In this document: one piece after another, positions 44,250 to 54,608 of the stretch
Layout: every line of letters starts with the position of its first letter
Numbering within the stretch: position 1 is the first letter of the stretch
From: Nemertoderma westbladi
Taxonomy: Eukaryota > Xenacoelomorpha > Nemertodermatida > Nemertodermatidae
Direction: 5' to 3'
NCBI GenBank assembly: GCA_032718475.1
Contig: JAUCBJ010005075.1
Coordinates: 1 to 64,000, forward strand
DNA length: 64,000 nt
Position numbers and translations under genes: made by a program
Notes under the pieces: generated by a model
The model's input: only the letters and a program-made list of their open reading frames with translations
Told to the model about the DNA's origin: nothing
The model's database searches: none

Positions 44250-45067
44250 GTGTGACGTCAACTACAAGTCAGCCACCCTAGACGGTTACATTAAATTGTA
44301 ACTTTATAATCCAGTTAAGAATGTTTTCTACAGCATTTACCCATCGGCACTATTCAAAGTTTTGGTATGTCAATAAAATATTTTCTACAGTAAATGAAGA
44401 CCCCCCCCCCCCCCCGTGATATGAAAACGTTTCCTATAAAAACATCCAGCTGTCAATTAAATTATATTATATTTTTCGTTCATCCATTGAAAAATACTGA
44501 TGTCTGGTTTTAAAGACTTGACAGAATTAACTTCAGATAAAAACAATCCTACACTTTCGGAATAGCATCCGCCAATCACAACACATGTTATATTTCCAAA
44601 TATTATAAAAGAGAACTTTGTTCAACAGAGAGGGTATTTTTGTTATGATGATTGTTTAGGTTTTGTGTTGTTGGTCTTACTGTACTTGGGTTTGGGTGGG
44701 GGTAGTGTTTGATTATAATAGACAGCATGATCAATTCTCAAGTTTATATATTATTTTACGTCCATATTATATTATACTTTATCGACACATTGACTGAAAC
44801 GATATTATTTTAACCCAGTCTCCTCCTGATCTCCTCCGCAGCATATAGAATTCCCTGGCAAAACTGTTCTTCGCAATCTCCTCAATTTATTGGCACATAC
44901 ATACTCTATCTATTATTATCGCTCTTCGATTGTCTCCCATGGGCGAACTACTGTACGCGCGTGACGGCGTCTATTGAGTGGGTTTTTTTGGTTGGTTGAA
45001 TGGATGAAGACGAAACTCTCCCGTTCTTGGCAGACTCTACTCCGTCCTTGACCCGCTCACGTCACAA
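44250..45067. mobile_element. TA-flanked inverted-repeat element (818 bp)
   Basis: It interrupts the left arm of the foldback element. The ends GTGTGACGTCA and TCACGTCACAA are inverted with two mismatches, and TA flanks both sides (44248-44249, 45068-45069). The intact right arm reads GTGTAGGCCTAGC across the same site, an exact empty site with one TA. A C15 run lies at 44401-44415. No transposase. Confidence 0.85.
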
Positions 45068-45243
45068 TAGGCCTAGTATTTGGAGCAGTTGCCAATGCGG
45101 CGATTTACATTGCTTCCATTTCATTTCTAGAACTAGTCGATTAGGTAGTTGAATATATGGAATAGTTAGTTATTAGTGAATAATGCTTGGAAAATTATGA
45201 AATATATAGAAAGTAGAAGTTTATTTACATTGCTTCCAGTGTA

Positions 45244-46738
45244 CAGTCCCAATCCCAATAAACATTAACTTGGTCGTTTTGGCGGCCAAAATGACCAAAA
45301 TCGCCAAAAAAATGTAGTGTATTCCTATGGGCTACTTGGTCGTTTTGGCGAAGCGATTTAACTCGACTCAGTCAAGTCCAGACAGCCCGTCTCCTTGGAC
45401 ATCCATTTGGTTGCTCTGACTAAATGTCGGCTCGCTTTCATTTTTATTATTGACAGATTGTTAACTTACCCGGAGCTGAGTCGGGCCTTTCAGTTGTAGT
45501 AAAGACCACCCACTGAGGCATTCATACAGCACAGGCTAATACGTAATAAGGGAGTTAGTTGAATGCGGCTTTGTTAAAAGGAGGAGTATGTATAATAATC
45601 GGATTTTGTGTGTTATTATTAGATAATCACTTCTCACCTTTTCCTTTGTGTAGCTTCAGTTTAGAGTCATTATGAAATGGCAACGTGTTCTGTATGAAGG
45701 CGTCCTAATTATAGTTTTATAGTTAGAAGCTGGGTCTGTGACAGGGCGAGAGGTAGCTATTAAATAGCGACACTCAGTCTCGAACGAGTTCGGTATACTG
45801 ATGAAATTCAGATTAGACGGCGCGGCCTATTTCTAGTAGCTGGGTCTGAATTCGAGGGCGATAGTAACTGAAAACATTATAATATCAGGTCTGGCTCTGT
45901 GCTAACAGTCAACAGAGTCGGCATATTTGGGTGAATTTATGATGATGTAATTATTATTTATCGAGACAGGGGGGGGGGGGGGGGGGGGGGACTGGACGCA
46001 AAACTCGCCTTGGCGAATTAATATCCCGCCTCAATGTTAAATTGTTAGGTTATAGGGAGCAGGTTATAGTGGCACGTTATTTTAACCAAAACAATAAATT
46101 AAACATAAATGAACATTACAGTTTTATTTTTGAGAGTAATCATCTGTTATTTGCGTCAACTCCCCCCCCCCCCCCCCCCCCCTAACTGTATTTATGAGAG
46201 CATTTATATTACAGCGTACTAAACAGCTAAATAAAGAAAAATCTATGTAAAGTTCTTTTCTCATATTTTAAAGAATTTTTACAAATTAAATATATGAACT
46301 TGTTATTTTTATTACCAATTGAATAGAATTAAAGTAAATAATTAATTATTACGCTGCAAGTGCTAGCACACTGCTTATAACCTAAGTGACAGGTAAAGGT
46401 GTGTTAATTATTAGATTAGTAAAAAATATGTAGAAAATAATAAGTTAGGGCGCCTCACACTGCACTCTTACAGGCATGTTTACTACAGTGGCGAGCCCAG
46501 CCATTACTACACTGGAGCCTTTCTCTCTACCTAAAGGTAGAGAGAACTCTACCTCAGAACTCTACCTCAGCGCCAACATGCTGGGCTTTACTTACACTCA
46601 GCCTGTATTCACTGGCTGTGATTGACAAGCCAACGTGCCTCAGCAGTTCCTTTCATGAATACCGCAGTTTTTACTTGGCCATTTTGGTAATTTTGGCCGC
46701 CAAAATGACCAAGTTAATGTTTATTGGGATTGGGACTG
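45244..46738. mobile_element. Tc1-like non-autonomous element, copy B
   Basis: The inverted ends CAGTCCCAATCCCAATAAAC, flanked by TA (45242-45243, 46739-46740), match copy A at 22055-23518 along the full length in the opposite orientation. Copy B keeps about 30 bp more, including GTGGCACGTTATTTTAACCA in the poly(G)-bounded insert (45969-46182, G22 and C21). Copy A has therefore suffered an internal deletion. No transposase. Confidence 0.9.
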
Positions 46739-47054
46739 TAGCTGGTCACTCACTACTGGTGTATTCAGGTATTGCAGTATTGTAGAATTTAGGCCTACGG
46801 CTGTCTAATGCTGTAATGCAAATTGCTGCATTGGCAACTGCTCCAAATGCTAGGCCTACACCTGGCAGTCTTACCACAGTACAGACGTACCTACAGTAAC
46901 AGTACGGAACTGCAGTAACAGTACTGTATCAATGTAAATTCAATTAGACTTAATTAAGCAACATAAAAAAGCTAATTTTTCCTAAATTTATGTTCAAATG
47001 ATGTAACTGAGCGAGATAATTAATTTCGCGACTGTGTTTGAGGTTTAATAAATA

Positions 47055-48240
47055 TTTTGGTGTGTGTGCGGGGCCTGTGTGCCTCCACCCGTTTGTGTTT
47101 GACTGTGTTTGATTGTGTGGGGCCTGTGTGCCTCCACCCGTTTGTGTTTGACTGTGTTTGATTGTGTGGGCCTGTGTGCCTCCACCCGTTTGTGTTTGAC
47201 TGTGTTTGATTGTGTGGGCCTGTGTGCCTCCACCCGTTTGTGTTTGACTGTGTTTGATTGTGTGGGCCTGCCTGTGTGCCTCCACCCGTTTGTGTTTGAC
47301 TGTGTTTGATTGTGTGGGCCTGTGTGCCTCCACCCGTTTGTGTTTGACTGTGTTTGATTGTGTGGGGCCTGTGTGCCTCCACCCGTTTGTGTTTGACTGT
47401 GTTTGATTGTGTGGGCCTGTGTGCCTCCACCCGTTTGTGTTTGACTGTGTTTGATTGTGTGGGCCTGCCTGTGTGCCTCCACCCGTTTGTGTTTGACTGT
47501 GTTTGATTGTGTGGGCCTGTGTGCCTCCACCCGTTTGTGTTTGACTGTGTTTGATTGTGTGGGGCCTGTGTGCCTCCACCCGTTTGTGTTTGACTGTGTT
47601 TGATTGTGTGGGCCTGTGTGCCTCCACCCGTTTGTGTTTGACTGTGTTTGATTGTGTGGGCCTGTGTGCCTCCACCCGTTTGTGTTTGACTGTGTTTGAT
47701 TGTGTGGGCCTGTGTGCCTCCACCCGTTTGTGTTTGACTGTGTTTGATTGTGTGGGCCTGTGTGCCTCCACCCGTTTGTGTTTGACTGTGTTTGATTGTG
47801 TGGGCCTGTGTGCCTCCACCCGTTTGTGTTTGACTGTGTTTGATTGTGTGGGGCCTGTGTGCCTCCACCCGTTTGTGTTTGACTGTGTTTGATTGTGTGG
47901 GCCTGTGTGCCTCCACCCGTTTGTGTTTGACTGTGTTTGATTGTGTGGGCCTGTGTGCTTCCACCCGTTTGTGTTTGACTGTGTTTGATTGTGTGGGCCT
48001 GTGTGCCTCCACCCGTTTGTGTTTGACTGTGTTTGATTGTGTGGGCCTGTGTGCCTCCACCCGTTTGTGTTTGACTGTGTTTGATTGTGTGGGCCTGTGT
48101 GCCTCCACCCGTTTGTGTTTGACTGTGTTTGATTGTGTGGGCCTGTGTGCCTCCACCCGTTTGTGTTTGACTGTGTTTGATTGTGTGGGCCTGTGTGCCT
48201 CCACCCGTTTGTGTTTGACTGTGTTTGACTGTGTTTGATT
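47055..48240. repeat. 48-bp minisatellite, about 25 copies
   Basis: Units read GCCTGTGTGCCTCCACCCG, TTTGTGTTTGACTGTG and TTTGATTGTGTGG. Most are exactly 48 bp; variants have one extra G (GGGGCC) or an extra CCTG. The single ancestral unit is in the left arm at about 43992-44032. Because 48 is a multiple of three and the unit lacks stops in several frames, long open frames appear on both strands (up to 410 codons, 16-residue period). They are artefacts. Confidence 0.97.
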
Positions 48241-48247
48241 GTGTGCC

Positions 48248-49504
48248 TATTTTAGTAACATCCGACATCGATGCCAAGCTGCTAATTATACGAAAGTTGT
48301 TTTTAAAGTAAAAGTTTGGTTAAATTTTCTTAATTATTTATTTAAATTTCTTAAGTACCGATTTTGGGATAGAATTGCTCAATATTAATCTGTATATAAT
48401 AACTGACCCTCGTCCTGCGCGATGGCCCCACGAACGTGACCTCATATGCATATATCATATTAAAATTGTTCGTACTTTTATTACAGGTATCCCGTTTGTC
48501 CTGCCTGGGGGTCTATAAATGTTGCATCATTCACACATGTAGCTGTTACACCAAATTAACGATTTGGACGATGGAATGGTTTGGGTATATGCTACGAAGT
48601 AATATCCCATATTGATTCTTGCTATAATTTATTGTAGTAAATGTAATATATATACAAGGTTTTGGGTATATATAATCACTATCATTAAGGATATATATTT
48701 TAATATATAAAGTAATACGTTTACAATAATACGTGTTGGTTATCATGGGGTAACCTCGTAAAATCAATAAAATAATTTATATTTTTTAAATTAATTGAAG
48801 TACAAGCTTGAAAATTCAATAATTAAGATAGTTAATTGTATTTTATTTATTTATCATGCACGTTAAGTAAAAACCTTGCCGGTAGGTATGTCAGTGCCAA
48901 AGTATGTAAAAACTAAAAACGTTGCATACAATTAGTGATCAGCTGACGGCAGCCAGATGATCGGTAGGTTTCGCCCCGCAACTGAAGGCATTATCAGGAG
49001 GCCAAGCCAGGAAATGTAGAGTGAAATTCCAAAAGGGAGACGGAAAAGGTAATGAAATGAAGAGATAGGTGTGTAGGTAACTAGTCACTGGGAAGCAGCA
49101 CCGCAATCTTACGCCAATCACGTTTCTGCTTGTTGATAACGGGCTTGCGTGTTTGGATGTACTACATTTCAAGCTTTTGCAAGAATGCAAAAGCTTTGCT
49201 TGTTTGTAATTTTTAAATTAAAATTTTGATTGTTTTTAATCAAACAATAGTGAGCTGGCTAGTTTAGTTTAGTTTAATACGCCAAATGCAAATGCAAATA
49301 AATTATTAATTAACATACAGCACATAAATTCTTATATAACACAATGAACTGGCAAATCTATAAGGATTCTACGCATATGCTTATATTTCTTTTATTAAGT
49401 ACTGTAGGTAAGTTACATACATTATAGGTACACGAAGTGGGGCCTTCGCGCAGCACGTGAAATGAGTTAATGCTAAGTATCAACTCGAAAGGATTATAAA
49501 AACA
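48248..49504. other. AT-rich intergenic DNA
   Basis: No gene seen. The short open frames (48546-48767 and 48939-49190, both minus) show no domain or conserved feature. Confidence 0.45.
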
Positions 49505-50450
49505 TAGGAGAAGATTTTCCCGGAAAACGTTAACCCTCTAGCGGGAGACTGGGTAACTGAAGAAGGAAGGATTAGTTTCCCTACAAAGCCACAGCCTATG
49601 GTCTATTACATATCTGCCAAATTTCAGCATAAATGGATTAAAAGCAAAGAAATGGGAGGACATTTAACGTTTAGACATGTGGCCCTCTAGCAGGAGACTA
49701 TTGCTCTGATGGTGTCTGAAAGTCTCTCAAACGTCTCAACTTTTGCCTACAAATTTTCAACTTGGCAGCTTTAAATTCGACAAAGTTATAAGCATGTCAA
49801 TATCATAACGACGACAACGATTTCACTTTCAGACATTTGGCCCTCTAGCGGCAGACTGGAGAACTGCAGATGGATTCGCCTCCTTTGAAAGTCACAGCTA
49901 ATGGTCTAATACATATCTGCCAAGTTTCAGCTTAAACGGATTAAAAGCAAAGAAATGGGAGGGCATTTAATGTTTAGACATGTGGCCCTCTAGCGGGAGA
50001 CCATTGCACTGATGGTGTCTGAAAGTCTCTCAAAAATCTCAACTTTAGCTCATATTGATACCTACAAATTTTCAACTTGGCAGCTTCAAATCCGACAAAG
50101 TTATTAGCATGTCAAAATCGTAACGACTACAACGATTTCACTTTCAGACCTTTGGCCCTCTAGCGGCAGACTGGAGAACTGTAGATGGATTCGCCTCCTT
50201 TGAAAGTCACAGCTAATGGTCTAATACATATCTGCCAAGTTTCAGCTTAAACGGATTAAAAGCAAAGAAATGGGAGGGCATTTAATGTTTAGACATGTGG
50301 CCCTCTAGCGGGAGACCATTGCACTGATGGTATCTGAAAGTCTCTCAAAAATCTCAACTTTTGCTCATATTGATACCTACAAATTTTCAACTTGGCAGCT
50401 TTAAATCCGACAAAGTTATTAGCATGTCAAAATCGTAACGACGACGACGA
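49505..50450. repeat. ~310-bp tandem repeat, about 3 copies, ending in (GAC)n
   Basis: Units start near 49661, 49974 and 50279 at CATTTAAYGTTTAGACATGT. Each contains GGCCCTCTAGCGGGAGAC and, halfway, GGCCCTCTAGCGGCAGAC, so the unit itself looks like an old duplication. The array runs into GACGACGACGACGACGAC at about 50437-50476. The trinucleotide end suggests a retroelement tail, but I see no coding part. Confidence 0.85.
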
Positions 50451-50476
50451 CGACGACGACAACGACGACGACGACA

Positions 50477-50865
50477 ACTATTTGCATAAATTGACCCACC
50501 CCCTAACAGTGTCAATTCGCTAAGGCTCCGCCAACTTCGTGGCTCGCCCCACAAACATATTACAAACATAAAAAAAAAAAAATCAGATAGTGGGGTTCAA
50601 AATTATACGACGTAGATTGTAAGTAAAAACCACAATGTTGATAATTTTACATATTGTAATAAAAAACATTAAAAAATTTAGTTGGCACGTTATGATTAAA
50701 ATTTTTCCGTTAAAAACGATACGGTAAAAACCTGTGTGTAACAATATAAAAAAACAAATAAAAATAATAAAAAAATACTGTGCACTTCATATGAAAATAT
50801 TAAAAACAAAGAACCTGATATTTAATTAAGTAAAAATTGTAATTACAATGATACAAAAGTAAAAT
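50477..50865. other. AT-rich stretch, probable LINE 3' region
   Basis: No gene. It lies just downstream of the minus-strand LINE frames and includes an A-rich run (50570-50581). Confidence 0.4.
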
Positions 50866-52440
50866 TTAATAAAAGTACCGATGGAATGTAAACTGGGCAG
50901 TGGCAACTTGTCTAACTGGTATATCACAATAAATATTCATTTTGGACTTCATGGCACAATCAAGTCGATTTTTGAATAAGTTTACACTAGGATTACCATG
51001 AAAATCTCGAGCATTAACAACATTCTCATCCAACATAGTCCATAAGTTTATTACACGAGACGCAAAACTGTTAGTGTGGAATAGATGTTGACCCGCGGTG
51101 TTTCGTTTGTACAATGTCAGTGATGAACCTCTTGTCGAATATGAGTGACGCTGGCTTCTGAGTTCCAAAAAGTTACTATACTGTAGTCTACGTTATCAAG
51201 TTTGTGAACAAACTTATATGTTGATATCATATCCGCTCTAGCTCGTCTGTAAATCAGTGTCGGAATTTTAAGTGAATGAAGACGCTCCTCATATGACAGA
51301 TGCTGTAGTGAAGGTACCATACGGGTTGCGCGGTGTTGCACTTGTTCTACAGTATGTGCTCGATATCCTTTTGAAGATACGGTGACCATACAACTGTACC
51401 ATATTCGAGTAGCGGACGAATTATAGACTTATATAACTTGGTAAACATTATCGGTTCCATAAACGTGAATGTGTGTTTTACTAAGTTAAGAATACGTGTC
51501 GCACGAGCAGCAATATTATAACAATGAGCGGAGAATGACATATTGGAACTAAAAGTAACACCGAGGTCTTTCTCTTCGCATACTGCATCCAGAACTGCGT
51601 TAGACATGTAGTAGGCGTTGATGGAATTCTACGACCAAGGTGAAGTATTTTACACTTCGAAAAATTTAACTGTAAGTGCCATTTGTTTGCCCATTCAACA
51701 AGCCGGTTTAAGTCTGCTTGCAAGAACTTGGTGTCATCTGTACTAGAAATTTGTCTGTATATCTTCGTATCATCTATCATCTTCGCATCACAAATATCTT
51801 ACAACAAGATATGATCATATCAGGAACATCGTTAACGAAGATCAATAATAATATTGGCGCAGTAACAGTCCCTTGACGAACGCCACTGGTCACCATTAGA
51901 GTCCCACTTAATACTCCATTAACCCTAAGAGTTTGGGTACGCCCAGTAAGAAAGTTACCTATCCAAACTAAAACGTTGCCCTTTACACCATAACTCTCTA
52001 ATTTATGCAGTAGCAGGGTGTGTGAGACAGTGTCAAAGGCTCGTCTTAGATCGAGATACACAACATCAGCTCCAAGAGAATGCAGTTCATCTACAAAGTT
52101 GCAGAAGTCTTCCACTACTTCTAGTAACTGTGTCACTGTAGAATGGTGAGCACGAGCACCGTGCTGTGCAACAGTGAAAATATTATTTCCTTCAAAATGA
52201 CAAATAAGTGCATCACGAATAAACTTCTCACAGACCTTAGCCAAGGATATGGGACCATAGTTATCCGGGTTATGTTTAGGAGGTTTCTTTAACAAGGGAC
52301 TGATAATTGCAGTACGCCAGTCATCTGGAACAACACCAGAATCGAAAGACAACTGGAATATAAACTGACATGGGACTGCAATGACCTCGGTTAACTCTTT
52401 CAGTATTCGGCTATGTAGTTTGTCGGGGCCAGCAGACTGG
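50866..52440 (-). pseudogene. CR1/Jockey-type LINE reverse transcriptase, decayed
   Basis: On the minus strand, from 52440 down, frames encode the polymerase in pieces. FDSGVVPDDWRTAIISPLLK and DNYGPISLAKVCEKFI start it. VVYLDLRRAFDTVSHTLLLH carries the first catalytic Asp, and VTSGVRQGTVTAPILLLIFV the next motif. The catalytic box reads MIDD with a frameshift beside it at about 51780. KDLGVTFSSNMSFSAH, RPLLEYGTVVWSPYLQKDIE and VEQVQHRATRMVPSLQHLSY follow in two frames, and a tail frame ends near 50866. It is a CR1/L2/Jockey-like element, a different family from the LINE at 14.9-17.6 kb, 5'-truncated and with at least three frame breaks. Confidence 0.85.
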
Positions 52441-52705
52441 TATGATTCAAATCAGATAACAACTTCATCACGACTAATACCGACACACCTATTGATTCCA
52501 AAGCTCCAATGGTAAACAAGAGAGCCGTGATCAAGCCGTGGAATAAGAAATGAAAGAATATTATTAAATAAATTGAATTTCACACAGAATTTATTTATTT
52601 ATCAACAGGAACAATTAAAACGCGTAACATCGATAAATATGAGAACATTGAAACTAGCTAAACATCAACAAATCTTGCAATTCATGAAAAAAACATACAT
52701 AAAGG
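52441..52705. other. No gene seen
   Basis: This lies upstream of the LINE on its strand and may hold a little more decayed LINE sequence, but I see no convincing match. Confidence 0.35.
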
Positions 52706-52787
52706 TCCTTCAAAGGTCACAAAGCTCAAAGGCCACAAAGTTCAAAGGTCACAAAGTTCGAAGGTCACAAAGTTCAAAGGTCACAAA
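52706..52787 (+). repeat. 16-bp tandem repeat AAAGGTCACAAAGTTC, about 5 copies
   Basis: Copies read AAAGGTCACAAAGCTC, AAAGGCCACAAAGTTC, AAAGGTCACAAAGTTC, GAAGGTCACAAAGTTC and AAAGGTCACAAA. Each junction creates AGTTCAAAGGTCA, a textbook DR1 arrangement of nuclear-receptor half sites. Regulatory function is not shown; a tandem repeat would give such sites by chance. Confidence 0.8.
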
Positions 52788-52790
52788 ATC

Positions 52791-52961
52791 TCAAATCCTC
52801 ATATACAAATCGAGATCATTTGTTTCCAAGGCAACGTCAGTGGGATCGTATGAACGACTCATTCTAGAATCCATCTCTCTCGGGTCTTTAAAGTTCCTCT
52901 CGATGTATTTCATCAGCCTGTCCACTGACTGCTCTGCGTTATCCAAATTATAGTCTTCCAT
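52791..52961 (-). CDS. Small open reading frame, 56 codons, function unknown
   Basis: The minus strand encodes an acidic, ordinary-looking peptide starting MEDYNLDNAEQSVDRLMKYI and continuing through ERNFKDPREMDSRMSRSYDP to a TGA. Its composition is unlike the low-complexity frames around it. The coding stretch could extend by splicing. I do not recognise a family. It could be a first exon, a retroelement remnant or chance; evidence is weak. Confidence 0.3.
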   Translation of the reverse strand: MEDYNLDNAEQSVDRLMKYIERNFKDPREMDSRMSRSYDPTDVALETNDLDLYMRI

Positions 52962-53770
52962 TAGAAATATGTAAATTTACTGTACTTATAAGTTAAACGT
53001 TTTCATTGCAAGAGGCCCTTTTAGATGTTTTTAATAACTTAGTGGTTCAAGTAACTTCAAAACTCGTCTTCAAGTGATGTTTAACCAGGAGGGGTTTATT
53101 GTTAGGGTGTTGTGGTGAAAGGCGGGTTATGGATATTTTGCTGTAACCATAATAGATAGCAGACATATTATATTTATAAACATGCAATGTGCGTTAGCAT
53201 AACGAAAATAGATTGAAGGAAGACTGGAAGTATTTTTTACATTAAAAATTCAAATTTCATATCTCCATACGTTCATGGGCCAGTACAATTTATAGTAGGC
53301 ATATAGTTTGGTTCTTGGGGAACCGAACTGGAAATAATGTAATCAGACTTACTGCATAATTCTAGGCTTTGCGGCAAAATAAAACTTTAGAAATACTTCA
53401 TTAGATTTTCATCCAAACATTATTAATTATTTTAGAAAAAAACATAAATTTTGGTGTGCTTGGTGTTGTTCTGAGGATCAGCATACATTTGATATAAAAT
53501 TTTTGCAAACCGGTATTAATTAATCAAATTATCTGGCGTTTTAAAACGTTTTCCAAAACAATGAAATGCGTTCTTATTCGGAAATGCCATTACTCAAGTC
53601 AAGAACTATTAAGTGATATTCTATGTTCAATAATGTAGGCCTACTCTATGTAAAGATTTTAAATTATGTTTTACAATAAGAAAAACACAACAGGAATGCC
53701 AACCAATTTAAAAGTTTCAAACTGCCAGAAATTTCTGGAATTTAAAGCGAAACGCCCAACAACCGATAAA
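52962..53770. other. AT-rich intergenic DNA
   Basis: No gene, repeat or RNA that I can support. Confidence 0.4.
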
Positions 53771-54037
53771 CCAAGTAGGGAGCCAGTAAAGAGTACAACA
53801 TGAACATAAACCCAAGTAGGAAAGCCTGTGGAGACAAAAATATTAACATAAACCCAAGAAGGGAGCCTGTAGAGACAAAAACATTAACATAAACCCAAGT
53901 AGGAAACCTGTAGAGACATAAATATTACAGTAACATAAACCCAAGAAGGGAGCCTGTAGAGACAAAAACATTAACATAAACCCAAGTACTGTAAGAAGCC
54001 TGTAGAGACAAAAACATTAACATAGACCCAAGTAGGG
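53771..54037. repeat. ~41-bp minisatellite, 6 copies
   Basis: Units read GGGAGCCTGTAGAGACAAAA, ACATTAACATAAACCCAAGTA, alternating GTA and GAA ends. Two units carry 5-bp insertions that make TACAGTA (53926-53932) and TACTGTA (53987-53993). The array ends exactly where the BEL/Pao LTR begins (54038). Confidence 0.9.
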
Positions 54038-54279
54038 TGTGACGGGATCCCTGAGTTGGCGAGGGAATCCCGACCGCTGTGTTGCTTTTGGGTTACACGC
54101 GTCGCCGCGTCCATAGGCTGCTGAAAGGCTGATTGCTATCTGAAGGCTGAAGGCCGGTTGAATAACAACTGAATAATACGTGATAAGTGTTCCTAATGTC
54201 AGTTATGTCAGTATGTTGGTTATTAGGTGACATTATATTAGTAATGTCACCTTTCCAACTATAATTGGTAAAAAGCCAC
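54038..54279 (-). repeat. BEL/Pao element B 3' LTR, distal part
   Basis: Read on the minus strand, the LTR starts TGTAAGCGG at 59395, is interrupted by the Copia element, and resumes here to end ..CCCGTCACA at 54038. Total length is about 288 bp. It contains the hairpin GGTGACATTA/TAATGTCACC (54226-54251) followed by TAATAACCAACAT, matching in position, not sequence, the hairpin of the LTR at 31804. Confidence 0.75.
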
Positions 54280-54525
54280 TGTGAATAATCTACTGTATGG
54301 ATCAAATACGAGATACTGTACTACTAGGAACCGACCCTATTGACTGAAGTTATACGCGAGATACTGTACTGATGTTGTACCGGTACTGGTTGAGGGTGTA
54401 GAGTACTGGAGTTATAGTAGAAGGATCCGTACCTCAGCATAGCACTGTCTGACTGCCTATATAACTATACTGCAATATATTGATATACATATTATATGAT
54501 ATACGATCATCTTATTATATTAACA
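54280..54525 (+). repeat. Copia 5' LTR (246 bp)
   Basis: It begins TGTG and ends AACA. It has 5 bp more than the 3' LTR (GGATCCGTACC against GGTACC). A CTGCCTATATAACTATAC segment (TATATAA near 54458) is a plausible TATA box. Confidence 0.93.
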
Positions 54526-54608
54526 TGGTATGGGCTAATCTGGGATATAATTAAAAATTATCTGCTATAATACATTGCTAGTGCTGAGAGTTAAAGGTTC
54601 ACTTCCGT

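Larger units (their letters stand above)
43992..48247. mobile_element. Foldback-like element with long inverted arms
   Basis: The ends GGCACACAGTCAAACACA (left) and the inverted TGTGTTTGATTGTGTGCC (right) define it. The left arm (43992-44249 and 45070-45112) matches the right arm (46818 to about 47105 plus the minisatellite) over some 300 bp, including AAATTAATTATCTCGCTCAG and AAGCAACATAAAAAAGC in the right arm's orientation. Two other elements are inserted (44250-45067 and 45244-46738). I found no target duplication and no transposase, so the superfamily is open. Confidence 0.75.

Noticed and set aside
46950-48277. Open frames of 289, 394 and 410 codons on the minus strand and shorter ones on the plus strand
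   Set aside because: They are by-products of a 48-bp (16-codon) minisatellite without stops. The protein is an exact 16-residue period in whichever frame is read, and single-base unit variants shift between frames.
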